The translations under genes were made by a program, and so were the position numbers. Shown piece after piece: positions 1-7,202 of a stretch of DNA of 14,705 nucleotides. Source of the DNA: an uncultured Eubacteriales bacterium (GTDB lineage Bacteria > Bacillota > Clostridia > HGM11514); contig CABUMF010000049.1 in assembly GCA_902492655.1 (NCBI GenBank), positions 1-14,705 on the forward strand. The letters run 5' to 3'. The notes beneath the pieces are model-generated. The model had not been told where the DNA came from. It saw only the letters and a program-made list of their open reading frames with translations, and did not search any database. The first letter of the stretch is position 1. Each line of letters begins with the position of its first letter.

Positions 1-2636
1 GGATTATACGGTGTGCCGTTATCGGAAAATGTCAAAATCAGTTTGCCACCGACAATTTCGTATTTTATTTCCGCAATGTCCGCATTGCTGTAATTTACGA
101 TATTTGAATATATCTCATCAAAAGCAATATTAACATTGTTTGAAACCTTTGGAACAACTGCAAGCTTTTTCGTTAAATCTTCTGCAAATGACTGCACCGC
201 CGCAAAGGATTTCTCGTTCGGGATAACCTTTATTTTTTCGTCACCCTTGACATAATTTACCGAAACCGCAAGCATAGTTATATCGTCAAACTGCGGAGCA
301 TCGCCGACAAAAACGTCCACATCGTCTTTCACGGCAGCAATCAGCTGCTGCGGAGTTTTTGTGATGTTTTTATTTGCAAGCGACAAAAGCCTTTCCTCGC
401 CATACAGCTCATTTTTATCGTTTGTTGCTTCGGTTACGCCGTCTGTGTAAAGAAAAATCTTATCTCCGGGCGAAAGGCACAGTTCATTTGTTTTGTACTT
501 TACGCCGTCCATACCGGCAAGCACCATACCGCCTCTTGCTTTTAGGTATTCAAACTCTCCGTCCTCGTGGTAGACAAGGGGAGGATTATGCCCTGCATTT
601 ACAAACTTTAAAGCTCCGGTTTTAAGATCGAGTATTCCGAGCCAAGCCGTAACAAACATTCCGGCATCGTTGTTTTCGCACAGTCTTTTATTTGCAAGCG
701 TAAAGATTTCATCGGGAGCAAGTCCGCTTTCTGCAAGGTCTTTTATGGTAGTTTTTGCCCTCATCATAAACATTGCCGCAGGGATTCCCTTGCCCGATAC
801 ATCGGCAACCATAAACGCAAGAGTGCTTTCTCCAAGCATATAAAAATCGTAAAAATCGCCGCCAACCTCTTTTGCCGTAACCATTTTTGCGTAAATTTCA
901 AAATCATTACGATTGGGGTATGGCGGGAACACGGACGGCAAAGCCGAATACTGAATTTGCTTTGCAAATTCAAGCTCTTTGTCAATCCGTGCCGCAGCGT
1001 CCGCAATATAACGTTTGAGCGTGCTTACGGTTTGGTTTATGTCGTCCGACAGCGAGGCAAATTCCTCATTGCTACGAACATTTACGGTCACATTCAGATT
1101 ACCGTCCGTAATTTCTGCAAGCGTTGTGTTTATTTTACGCAGATTGTCTATTATAATTTTCTTTATCAGGAAATAAATCAAGATAAACAATGCCGCAAAA
1201 ATCAAAATTTCCATAAAAATGCTTACGTAAAGCGATACATTTCGCATATAGAGTGCGTCTGCCTTTGGTATCATGCCGATAATGCGATAGCCTTCTACTG
1301 CCTCATACGAAGCATAATAAAGAGTGTCATCTGCTTTTGTTTCAAATATAGCACCCTCAGCGGCGCTTAGGCTGATTCCGAAATTATCGATTGTTTTGTT
1401 TGCATATTCGGCTTTATCAGACACTATGCTTCCGTTTTCCTTGCAAATAATGATAAATCCGTTATGCCCGATATGCCTGTTTTTCGTATATCCGATAATG
1501 CGTGCATCAATATCCTTTTGGAAACGCTCCGCATTATATCCAACTTGGATAAATCCACCGTCCGAAAGCTTTACTCCGGCATACTTTCTTGCGATGCTTT
1601 CATCAATCGAAAGAGGCTGATAGCCTTGAACAAATTCGTCTTTGTCATTCAGCAGCGTTAAAAACTCTTTCGACTGCTTACCGCTTGACATATCAAAGCC
1701 CACAAATTCGGGCAATGTTGATTTTGTGATAACCCCGTTTTTACCAATAATATTGATTCCCGATACATCATACTTATCGCAAAGGCTTTCAAGGCTTGCA
1801 CCATTTTTGTATTCACTTGCCGCCGCCCTTGTTATTTCCAAAAGATTTTTGTCTGACGCTTCACGAATATCACGCTCAACATCGGAAATATTGGTATTCA
1901 AGAGTATCTCAGTTTCTCTTGAAGTCATTCCCGTTTGCAGGGAATAGGTAAACAGGCTTGTTGCCGCATACGCAATCACGATACACACAAAAAGCCAAAA
2001 CTGAAATGTTTGAGAAATCTGCTTTTTTTCGTTTTTTAATCGTATTTTTTCTTTCCCGATAAGCGATATTACAATCATTGCCGCCGCTACCGCAATACTG
2101 TTTGCAAGAATCATCGGTATTGTGCATTTCTGCACAAACATAAACGCTTTGTTTGCGTCGTTCATATTGGTAAAGAAAATCATCAGCATATGCAGAACCT
2201 CGCAAATAAGTCCCACACCGATACCGTAAATCCACGACGGTTTTTTATCGTCAAACATAAATTTGCGAAGTGCCGCCGCAATAACTCCGGCAAGCACGGT
2301 TGAAATACTGCACGCAAGGCGAGTGTATGTACCGGCGCCCCACAAAACCGCAATATAGCGGTAAATACCTCCGATAAGTCCTGCAATAATTCCGGCAGGC
2401 GCGCCGAAAATAAGCCCGGCACAAAGCGGTGATGCATCACGCACATTCATAACTGCGCCGTTTACATCAATGCCGTATTCCGTAGAAAATGCCGCAAGCG
2501 CACCGAACAAAACGCCGATTATGATTTGTTTTAATTTATAATTTGTCTTGCCAAGCGGTGTTTTCTTTTCAAGTATGTACAGAATAACAGACAGTGCCGC
2601 ATTACAAAGCATAGGTACAGCTAATTTTGAAACCAT
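1..2636 (-). CDS. Membrane sensor PP2C/SpoIIE-type serine phosphatase fused to an RsbW-like ATPase domain (3' end beyond window)
   Basis: At least 878 residues, cut by the left window edge. The start is ATG at 2636, 7 nt or less from a strong AAAGGAGG site just upstream. Domains in order: a hydrophobic N-terminus of several membrane helices (about 1-210) resembling the 5TM-LYT sensor of LytS-type proteins (FGALAAFSTEYGIDVNGAVM, with NVRDASPLCAGL nearby); another membrane helix (about 211-231); an extracytoplasmic Cache-like sensor (about 240-470); a helix (about 473-491); a HAMP-like linker (about 495-545); and a PP2C/SpoIIE phosphatase (about 555-790) with metal-binding acidic motifs EVGGDFYDF, VADVSGKGIPAAMFM, NAGHNPP and FDDITMLAV. 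From about 800 there is a GHKL/HATPase_c_2 domain with N-box AFDEIYSNIVNYS and DNGTPYNP at the edge. Proteins of this type set the phosphorylation state of a STAS partner, and a STAS protein is encoded 34 nt upstream. Fusing phosphatase to RsbW-like kinase is less usual than having separate proteins. The ligand and the final output are not visible. Confidence 0.9.
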   Translation of the reverse strand, partial: MVSKLAVPMLCNAALSVILYILEKKTPLGKTNYKLKQIIIGVLFGALAAFSTEYGIDVNGAVMNVRDASPLCAGLIFGAPAGIIAGLIGGIYRYIAVLWGAGTYTRLACSISTVLAGVIAAALRKFMFDDKKPSWIYGIGVGLICEVLHMLMIFFTNMNDANKAFMFVQKCTIPMILANSIAVAAAMIVISLIGKEKIRLKNEKKQISQTFQFWLFVCIVIAYAATSLFTYSLQTGMTSRETEILLNTNISDVERDIREASDKNLLEITRAAASEYKNGASLESLCDKYDVSGINIIGKNGVITKSTLPEFVGFDMSSGKQSKEFLTLLNDKDEFVQGYQPLSIDESIARKYAGVKLSDGGFIQVGYNAERFQKDIDARIIGYTKNRHIGHNGFIIICKENGSIVSDKAEYANKTIDNFGISLSAAEGAIFETKADDTLYYASYEAVEGYRIIGMIPKADALYMRNVSLYVSIFMEILIFAALFILIYFLIKKIIIDNLRKINTTLAEITDGNLNVTVNVRSNEEFASLSDDINQTVSTLKRYIADAAARIDKELEFAKQIQYSALPSVFPPYPNRNDFEIYAKMVTAKEVGGDFYDFYMLGESTLAFMVADVSGKGIPAAMFMMRAKTTIKDLAESGLAPDEIFTLANKRLCENNDAGMFVTAWLGILDLKTGALKFVNAGHNPPLVYHEDGEFEYLKARGGMVLAGMDGVKYKTNELCLSPGDKIFLYTDGVTEATNDKNELYGEERLLSLANKNITKTPQQLIAAVKDDVDVFVGDAPQFDDITMLAVSVNYVKGDEKIKVIPNEKSFAAVQSFAEDLTKKLAVVPKVSNNVNIAFDEIYSNIVNYSNADIAEIKYEIVGGKLILTFSDNGTPYN

Positions 2637-2670
2637 ACTATACCTCCTTTCATTCGGAAATTTTGTGATA

Positions 2671-2967
2671 CTATTCAATGGTGAGAATATCCAAAAATCC
2701 TGTAATATCAAATACCTCCATAATACTGTCATTCACACCTGTAAGCTTCATACTGCCTTTCGTGTTCATTGACTTTTGTGCTTTTAAGATTACACGAAGT
2801 CCCGCAGATGATATGTATTCAAGATTTTCAAGATTGAATATAAGCTCCTTGGTGTTTTCAAGCACTTCATCAAGAGCCGCTTCAAGCTCCGGTGCTGTGG
2901 TTGTGTCCAGTCTGCCCGACACTGTTAATGTTACCTTTTCGTTTTCTGTTGTTTTTTCGATAGTCAT
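2671..2967 (-). CDS. STAS-domain anti-sigma factor antagonist (SpoIIAA/RsbV-type)
   Basis: 98 residues, the usual length of a single STAS domain. The ATG at 2967 is preceded by an AAGGAG site about 9 nt away. Visible motifs are the beta-strand SGRLDTTTAPELE and the phosphorylation loop YISSAGLRVIL (about residues 50-60), whose first or second Ser matches the serine phosphorylated by SpoIIAB/RsbW-type kinases. In partner switching, the unphosphorylated STAS protein sequesters an anti-sigma or other regulatory partner, and the phosphorylated form releases it. It lies between the HD hydrolase gene (13 nt gap upstream) and the SpoIIE-like phosphatase/kinase gene (34 nt downstream), so that fusion protein is the obvious candidate for controlling its phosphorylation. 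No sigma factor gene is in the window. The family call is secure; the direct target is unknown. Confidence 0.93.
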   Translation of the reverse strand: MTIEKTTENEKVTLTVSGRLDTTTAPELEAALDEVLENTKELIFNLENLEYISSAGLRVILKAQKSMNTKGSMKLTGVNDSIMEVFDITGFLDILTIE

Positions 2968-2980
2968 AATAATCTGCTCC

Positions 2981-3520
2981 TTAAATTTTATTTATTTTCC
3001 ATGTTTCAACAGGTTCATATAAAAACGGCAAGTCTGCAATCGGTTTATCAAGCGATTGTGCCAATTTTTTGACAGCTTTCGGAATTTCCGGCGAAAAGTC
3101 CAAGTACCAATCGACCGTTTCAAGAATGTATCTTCGCTTAAAATCCTCGTCACATGCAAACGCACACCTTAAATTGTGCAGTCTGTCCGCACCTTTGACG
3201 GAAAATGCCATTTCATTTTTTCGGATAGCGGAAATATAGCTTTCCATAACATATCCCTTTTGCTTGGTTAAAAGCTTTACCGCTTCAAGCACATTTTCGC
3301 TTGAAAGTGCAAGAATTTCGTTTTCCGTGGCGTCCGTATCCTCAAGCAAATCGTGGAACAACGCTGCAATTTGAACATCAATCCCGTATCCGTTTTGGCG
3401 GACAATTTCAGCCACCGCCATAGGGTGTGTTATATATTCCGCACCGCCTATGCGAAACTGTCCCTTGTGCTTCTCAGCGGCAAACCTAAGGGCATTATCA
3501 TATCGTTCCTCATCGGTCAT
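2981..3520 (-). CDS. Stand-alone HD-domain alarmone hydrolase (RelA/SpoT hydrolase-like, SAH/Mesh1 type)
   Basis: 179 residues, about the size of small alarmone hydrolases (single HD domain, no synthetase or TGS/ACT domains). Metal-site motifs of the SpoT/Mesh1 hydrolase family are intact: YITHPMAVAEIV (about 29-40), AALFHDLLEDTDATENE (about 53-69, the HD..ED signature) and VKGADRLHNLRCA (about 108-120). The family removes pyrophosphate from the 3' position of (p)ppGpp in the cytoplasm, and some members act as antitoxins to toxic small alarmone synthetases. The ATG at 3520 overlaps the TGA of the upstream RelA/SpoT-type gene as ATGA, with AAAGGAGG inside the end of that gene 7 nt before the start. 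This arrangement suggests translational coupling and matched amounts. Substrate specificity cannot be read from sequence alone. Confidence 0.9.
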   Translation of the reverse strand: MTDEERYDNALRFAAEKHKGQFRIGGAEYITHPMAVAEIVRQNGYGIDVQIAALFHDLLEDTDATENEILALSSENVLEAVKLLTKQKGYVMESYISAIRKNEMAFSVKGADRLHNLRCAFACDEDFKRRYILETVDWYLDFSPEIPKAVKKLAQSLDKPIADLPFLYEPVETWKINKI

Positions 3521-4590
3521 TCACATTCCTCCTTTACTTTTTCATAAGTACGAAACAAATGCTTTGCCTGACGCTGCGCCTTTTCCGCTGTTCCCATTGA
3601 AAGCTTTAAAAATTCCGTCGTTTTTTCAAGTGAATAGTGTTTATTTAAAAGCTCTGCACGGCAGAGAAACCGCAAGCCTACACTGGAGGACAAAATATCA
3701 AGGTCCGCATTTGCCAGTGCCCTTTCGGCAAGCTTTAGCGCAAGTTCTCTGTTTTCCTCCAACATTTTCTGCAAATCACCCAGAGTTTCCTTTCCTAAGA
3801 ATTTAAGCTGAATAATATAGCTCTCCGGATCAATTTCACTGATTTCCGCATTGCTTATCTTAGCAATCTTTGAAATCAATTCCTGCATTTTGCCGTTACG
3901 CTTTACATATTCGTTTAAGGAAATCATATCAATATGTACATCATCGGCTTTATTGTCAATGATTTTCTTTCGGATTTCCTCAGTATAATCCTTCATATCA
4001 TTGCGCACCCTGACGAACTCATCATCGGCAATTTCCAAAAGTCCGGCAATTCTCGAAAATTCTCGTGCCACACTACGAGGCACACCAAACTCACTCTTAT
4101 ATCCCAAATCGTGATTAATTGCTGCCCATGTGTGCTGCAAAGTAGTCCTTATCTGTATTTCAAACTTTTTGCCGCAGATTTCGTCCGGCCATCTGTCCCC
4201 AAAGGGCAGTGAGCAGATATAGTGAAGTGACAAATATCCGAATGTGTCTGCCTTGATAAGGGCTCTCTTATCCGATGAGTTTTCCCAGTCAATGACAAAA
4301 GCTTCTTCAACCTTTTTTCCTATTTTATCAATTTCGTCTGAGAAAAAGCAGATTACACGGGCGCCGAGAATATCGGTGAGATCCTCGAATGAAGAATACC
4401 AGTCTCCGTTTCGCTCCAATTTCCCGGCAAGGCTTTTTTCGGTCTTGACACGATGCTCTATGCCAAGCACCGTAATCCCCATACTATCCACAATGTCCGT
4501 CAGCATATTGTGAACCACGTCACCGAGCCTTATAAAATCATCTCTTTGTTTTCTGTAATCCTCTAAAATAAGCCTGTTTTTTAAATTCAT
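3517..4590 (-). CDS. RelA/SpoT-domain nucleotidyltransferase (COG2357-like small alarmone synthetase or toxSAS-type enzyme) with long helical C-terminus
   Basis: 357 residues. The N-terminal half (about 1-200) is a RelA/SpoT synthetase-type domain: HRVKTEKSLAGKL (about 47-59), the Asp-containing strand LTDILGARVICFFSDEID (about 71-88), GYLSLHYICSL (about 118-128), and FEIQIRTTLQHTWAAINHDL (about 143-162), which carries the conserved EIQIRT. The charged G-loop with the PKxNGYxSLH signature of ppGpp synthetases is replaced by KADTFGYLSLHY. The canonical Pro-Lys is therefore absent, and the acceptor (GDP/GTP or a tRNA 3' end, as in some toxSAS enzymes) is open. The remaining ~150 residues are mostly helical with no recognised domain. 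There are no TGS or ACT domains, so this is not a long ribosome-associated Rel. The start has an AAAGGGG site that overlaps the stop of the upstream gene. The stop overlaps the start of the HD hydrolase gene, pairing synthesis and hydrolysis. Confidence 0.88.
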   Translation of the reverse strand: MNLKNRLILEDYRKQRDDFIRLGDVVHNMLTDIVDSMGITVLGIEHRVKTEKSLAGKLERNGDWYSSFEDLTDILGARVICFFSDEIDKIGKKVEEAFVIDWENSSDKRALIKADTFGYLSLHYICSLPFGDRWPDEICGKKFEIQIRTTLQHTWAAINHDLGYKSEFGVPRSVAREFSRIAGLLEIADDEFVRVRNDMKDYTEEIRKKIIDNKADDVHIDMISLNEYVKRNGKMQELISKIAKISNAEISEIDPESYIIQLKFLGKETLGDLQKMLEENRELALKLAERALANADLDILSSSVGLRFLCRAELLNKHYSLEKTTEFLKLSMGTAEKAQRQAKHLFRTYEKVKEECE

Positions 4591-4603
4591 TTAGAACACC
4601 CCT

Positions 4604-5563
4604 TTACATAAACAGTGAAATTAAATATATTATTATGTCATAAATCGCACAGCCCGCAACCGCAGTAATCAAAACAATCATCAGATACAAAAGAACGCTG
4701 TTCTGACTGATTTTACTATGCACAATATCAAAATAAAAATTGTAATGTGCCTTCATGTTTGCAGCTCTTTCCTCCACCCATTGATAGGTGATAACATCAG
4801 AGCAGTCATAGCCGGGTGGTGCATAGTCTTTGTATAAATCTTCCTCCATACGGCGTATACGGTAGCAATTGGAATCATTCAGCTCATATTCTTCATCAAT
4901 CGAAATGGTAACAAGTGCTTTACGTATTCTCTGCTGATGTAATACTTCAATTTTATTAATTTCTGTCGGGAGCAGCCTTGCCTCGTTAATGCGTATGGAA
5001 TATCCGTACTTCTGCATAACGACCGGACTTGAAATAAGCTCCTTCAGACGCTCTATACTGCCTCTGACATTCATTTGCGATGTGAATACTTCATCCAATG
5101 TGCGATGAGGTATTCTAAAAATTACATATGCTTCATCGCTCGTTATATGTTGTTGTATTTTATTAAGTGCCGCCGTGATCACGGTTCCTTCCGCAATGCG
5201 TTTTGCCTTTAAAATTTCTTTTGAAAGATTGATAAGGCTTACCGTGCGCCCGTCATACTTCAGTTCCGATGTAAACTCATTTTTCTCAGCATCTACCATA
5301 CCGTTGGTATTAAACAATCCGCGCAAGATCGCATCGTCCTCCAATTCCACGGACAAATCTGTGATTTCGTCTGCGGTTATCCCAAACGGAACGTAAATAT
5401 TAAGTTCATTCGCTTTTTTTGCACCGTAAATTCGAATGGCGATATCAACATAGCTTTTGCCTTTAGGATTGATCCATTCGTTTAAATAAACCGTGCTTCT
5501 GTCATCGCCATCTATCCAGATTCCCCAGCCGTCATCGGCAAATTTTCTTGTTTTTATACTCAA
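4604..5563 (-). CDS. Unknown protein with C-terminal transmembrane segment, coupled to alarmone genes
   Basis: About 319 residues. I do not recognise the family. The body is soluble, mixed alpha/beta and charged: GWGIWIDGDD near the N-terminus, a stretch about Tyr/Asn-containing IYVPFGI (about residues 58-64), and two later segments rich in Glu/Lys/Arg. The final ~30 residues (LLYLMIVLITAVAGCAIYDI, then IIYLISLFM) are strongly hydrophobic, suggesting one or a hairpin membrane segment with the body probably cytoplasmic; no signal peptide is visible. The start is uncertain. TTG at 5563 has GGGAG 8 nt upstream and is preferred. In-frame GTG at 5572 would give a GTGA overlap with the preceding stop, and TTG at 5578 is also in frame. 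The next gene (RelA/SpoT type) begins 13 nt after the stop and shares its ribosome binding site with that stop, so this protein may be a membrane anchor, sensor or inhibitor for the synthetase (inference). Confidence 0.8.
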   Translation of the reverse strand: MSIKTRKFADDGWGIWIDGDDRSTVYLNEWINPKGKSYVDIAIRIYGAKKANELNIYVPFGITADEITDLSVELEDDAILRGLFNTNGMVDAEKNEFTSELKYDGRTVSLINLSKEILKAKRIAEGTVITAALNKIQQHITSDEAYVIFRIPHRTLDEVFTSQMNVRGSIERLKELISSPVVMQKYGYSIRINEARLLPTEINKIEVLHQQRIRKALVTISIDEEYELNDSNCYRIRRMEEDLYKDYAPPGYDCSDVITYQWVEERAANMKAHYNFYFDIVHSKISQNSVLLYLMIVLITAVAGCAIYDIIIYLISLFM

Positions 5564-5568
5564 TGATT

Positions 5569-6135
5569 TCACTCCCAACCTACTGTATCAATTCTATTCT
5601 TTGCTTTATCTATAAGCTCGGTTGCGTCATTGCCGTCTATATCCAGATTTTCCGCCTTGAAAAACATGACTTCATCAATTCCATAAAGCTTCTGTGCAAG
5701 TGCCTTTACATATTCAAAGCCGAAATTATCATAAATTGTTCCACCTGCGGTTGTTACATAAATCAGCCGTTTTGCACGGCACAAGCCCTGCGGAATACCC
5801 TTTTTATATCGAAATGTAATTCCTGAGACCGTTATCTGCTCCAAATATATTTTCAAAAGAGCCGGAAACGCTAAATCCCAATAGGGTGCCGCAATCACGA
5901 TAGTATCCGCATCCGCAAACTTCTTGGCATAACGAAACATTTCGTCAGAAAAATCATTTTCCGATACAAGGTGTTCTCTTTTTTCAAGCACATTGCCGTC
6001 AAGCGGCTTTAAGTTTTCCTGCTCTAAATTTATTTCACAAATCTCACCGTTCAGCTTATCCAATATATATTGTGCAAGTGATAAAGTCCGAGATTTTTCA
6101 CGTACACAGGCATTGATAAATAAAATATTTTCCAT
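5569..6135 (-). CDS. Flavodoxin-fold FMN-dependent NAD(P)H oxidoreductase (AzoR / quinone reductase-like)
   Basis: 188 residues from ATG 6135, or 189 from the adjacent ATG at 6138. AGGAGG lies 7 nt before 6135, so MENILFINACVREKSRT is taken as the N-terminus; an upstream extension to 6207 is open but has no ribosome binding site. Flavodoxin-like motifs: FINACVREKSRTLSLA (phosphate-binding loop for FMN), ADTIVIAAPYWDLAFPALLK (about residues 80-99, the typical AAPxWxxxxPAxLK of AzoR-like enzymes) and VTTAGGTIYD (isoalloxazine-contacting loop). The family transfers two electrons from NAD(P)H to quinones, azo dyes or related substrates in the cytoplasm. It is the first gene of the six-gene set. 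Its TGA overlaps the possible start of the next gene, so it is probably co-expressed, but any functional tie to alarmone signalling is speculative. Confidence 0.87.
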   Translation of the reverse strand: MENILFINACVREKSRTLSLAQYILDKLNGEICEINLEQENLKPLDGNVLEKREHLVSENDFSDEMFRYAKKFADADTIVIAAPYWDLAFPALLKIYLEQITVSGITFRYKKGIPQGLCRAKRLIYVTTAGGTIYDNFGFEYVKALAQKLYGIDEVMFFKAENLDIDGNDATELIDKAKNRIDTVGWE

Positions 6136-6215
6136 CATAACCCCTCCTTTGCTTAAGTCGTCACTTTCAGGCAGAAAATTCAAAACTTTCTTTTCAGTGA
6201 ACATCAATAAAATTT

Positions 6216-6434
6216 TTACATATCACTGTCAGAAAAACAGCTTTTAAGCGAATGTTGTATGCCTTCAAGTGTAATTGGAATAATCAGATAGTCATTGACA
6301 TAGTATTGCCATGCATCTATTGCATAATCGGGTGTTCCCGAAACAAATACAACCTTTGTTGTGAAAGCCTCCCGTTGAATCAAAAATATAGACATTCTGA
6401 ACTTATAAATTTTATTATACAAACCAAAGGACAA
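6216..6434 (-). pseudogene. Fragment of a response-regulator receiver (REC) domain
   Basis: About 72 codons open from a TTG at 6434, without a ribosome binding site. The segment KVVFVSGTPDYAIDAWQYYV followed by NDYLIIPITLEGI closely matches the second half of receiver domains (beta4 IIFVTG..., then Y-A-A, then beta5 DYLLKPI). The conserved Lys before the cis-Pro is Ile here, and the phosphorylated Asp, the acidic pocket and any output domain are missing. The upstream 150 nt are very AT-rich with no continuing homology. I read it as a remnant of a LytTR- or SARP-type response regulator rather than a working gene. A small live single-domain protein cannot be excluded. Confidence 0.6.
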
Positions 6435-6584
6435 CGAAAGGACACGAAAAATAATATTTTTTTAAAAAATTTATCAAAAAAATTTGTAGAAAGACTGATG
6501 TATTTTTGTATTATGTATACAAAAAAGCAACAAGATTTTTCGTCTTACTGTTTTAGCAAATATTTAATAAAGAGCTTTGTCCTG
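6435..6584. other. AT-rich intergenic spacer
   Basis: No gene is supported here. The stretch is rich in A and T runs and lies between the receiver-domain remnant and the small membrane protein gene. Possible minus-strand promoter elements are too poor to call (TTGATA around 6473-6478 with no good -10 at normal spacing). Confidence 0.4.
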
Positions 6585-6707
6585 TCATTTTATTTTATTT
6601 GCGAATACCTTCCTGTAGTAAATTCCGCCCACGAATAAAAGTGTAACCAACACAGAAAACACAAGTAAAAAACCATTAAGCAGTCTCATTTCATTAAAAT
6701 TCGGCAT
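6585..6707 (-). CDS. Small single-pass membrane protein, 40 residues
   Basis: Starts at ATG 6707 with AGGAGA 7 nt upstream and stops at TGA 6585-6587. The product is 40 residues: a short N-terminus (MPNFNEMRLLNG), one hydrophobic segment (FLLVFSVLVTLLFVGGIYY, about residues 13-31) and a basic tail (RKVFANKIK). The positive charges after the helix predict the C-terminus inside. The good ribosome binding site and clean single-helix design support a real gene rather than noise. It lies 73 nt downstream of the XRE regulator on the same strand and could be in the same transcript. Function unknown; candidate roles include a membrane-peptide regulator or a leftover of a larger membrane protein. Confidence 0.6.
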   Translation of the reverse strand: MPNFNEMRLLNGFLLVFSVLVTLLFVGGIYYRKVFANKIK

Positions 6708-6780
6708 ATATGTTTCTCCTCTGCTGTATAAAATAAATATATCATATATTTAGTGCAGAACATATCTTATCACACATATT

Positions 6781-6993
6781 TCAATTTTTTTCTATTTCAA
6801 CGATATCATCAAATGTGCAGTTAAAATACCTGCAAAGCTTTACAAGCACCTCCATGGACACGTATTTGTCCTGCCTCATTTTTGATATTGTACTCGGCGC
6901 TATTTCCGCCTTTTGACTTAGCTCCGCACCGGTCTTGATATCATTATCAATGAGAAGTTTCCATAATTTTCTGTAACTTATATTATCAGACAT
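6781..6993 (-). CDS. XRE/Cro-type helix-turn-helix regulator (YozG-like)
   Basis: 70 residues from ATG 6993 (MSDNISYRKLWKLL), chosen because GGGAG lies 8 nt upstream; the longer reading to 7044 would start ahead of this site. The helix-turn-helix spans about residues 17-40 (KTGAELSQKAEIAPSTISKM), followed by YVSMEVLVKLCRYFNCTFDD, the conserved third-helix region of small Cro/CI-like regulators of the YozG type. Such proteins bind DNA as dimers and usually control nearby genes. A strong promoter sits just upstream. The small membrane protein gene follows on the same strand and is the most likely partner or target. Confidence 0.88.
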   Translation of the reverse strand: MSDNISYRKLWKLLIDNDIKTGAELSQKAEIAPSTISKMRQDKYVSMEVLVKLCRYFNCTFDDIVEIEKN

Positions 6994-7032
6994 AACTATG
7001 ACTCCCTCTTTAATTTTGCATTTAACAATTTT

Positions 7033-7061
7033 ATTATAACACATTTTATATCTTTTTTCAA
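7033..7061 (-). promoter_or_regulatory. Sigma-A-type promoter for the XRE regulator
   Basis: On the minus strand TTGAAA (7061-7056), a 17-nt spacer and a perfect TATAAT (7038-7033). Transcription would start near 7026, about 33 nt before the regulator start codon. Called by eye from near-consensus boxes and exact spacing. Confidence 0.75.
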
Positions 7062-7140
7062 TATAATCTTCGAGATTTCATAAATATTGTATAAATCTGT
7101 CAATATACAATTATAGTGTTTATACAAAATGTTAACGAAG

Positions 7141-7174
7141 TAAAGCCCCGTCTGATTGCTCAAACGGGGCTTTA
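7141..7174 (-). terminator. Rho-independent terminator after the surface-protein gene
   Basis: An 11-bp GC-rich perfect stem (TAAAGCCCCGT 7141-7151 with ACGGGGCTTTA 7164-7174) and 12-nt loop, followed on the minus strand by a moderately T-rich tail. It sits between the SLH remnant and the XRE promoter. It probably ends transcripts from the 7.3-9.4 kb gene and separates them from region 2. Confidence 0.75.
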
Positions 7175-7202
7175 TCGTCAAGCGTTCCCGCTTGGCTAAT
7201 AT

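Noticed and set aside
957..1370. Plus-strand 137-codon open frame
   Set aside because: It lies entirely antisense to the HAMP and sensor region of the phosphatase gene, has no ribosome binding site and no recognisable domain.
6139..6207. N-terminal extension of the flavoreductase to 6207
   Set aside because: The extension would start at a TTG without a ribosome binding site, while AGGAGG sits in front of ATG 6138/6135 where the flavodoxin fold begins.
6457..6489. AT-rich similarity to 14623-14655 (ATCAAAAAA...TTGTAG)
   Set aside because: The shared bases are mostly A/T runs, so chance similarity is likely. No associated promoter or dyad was found.
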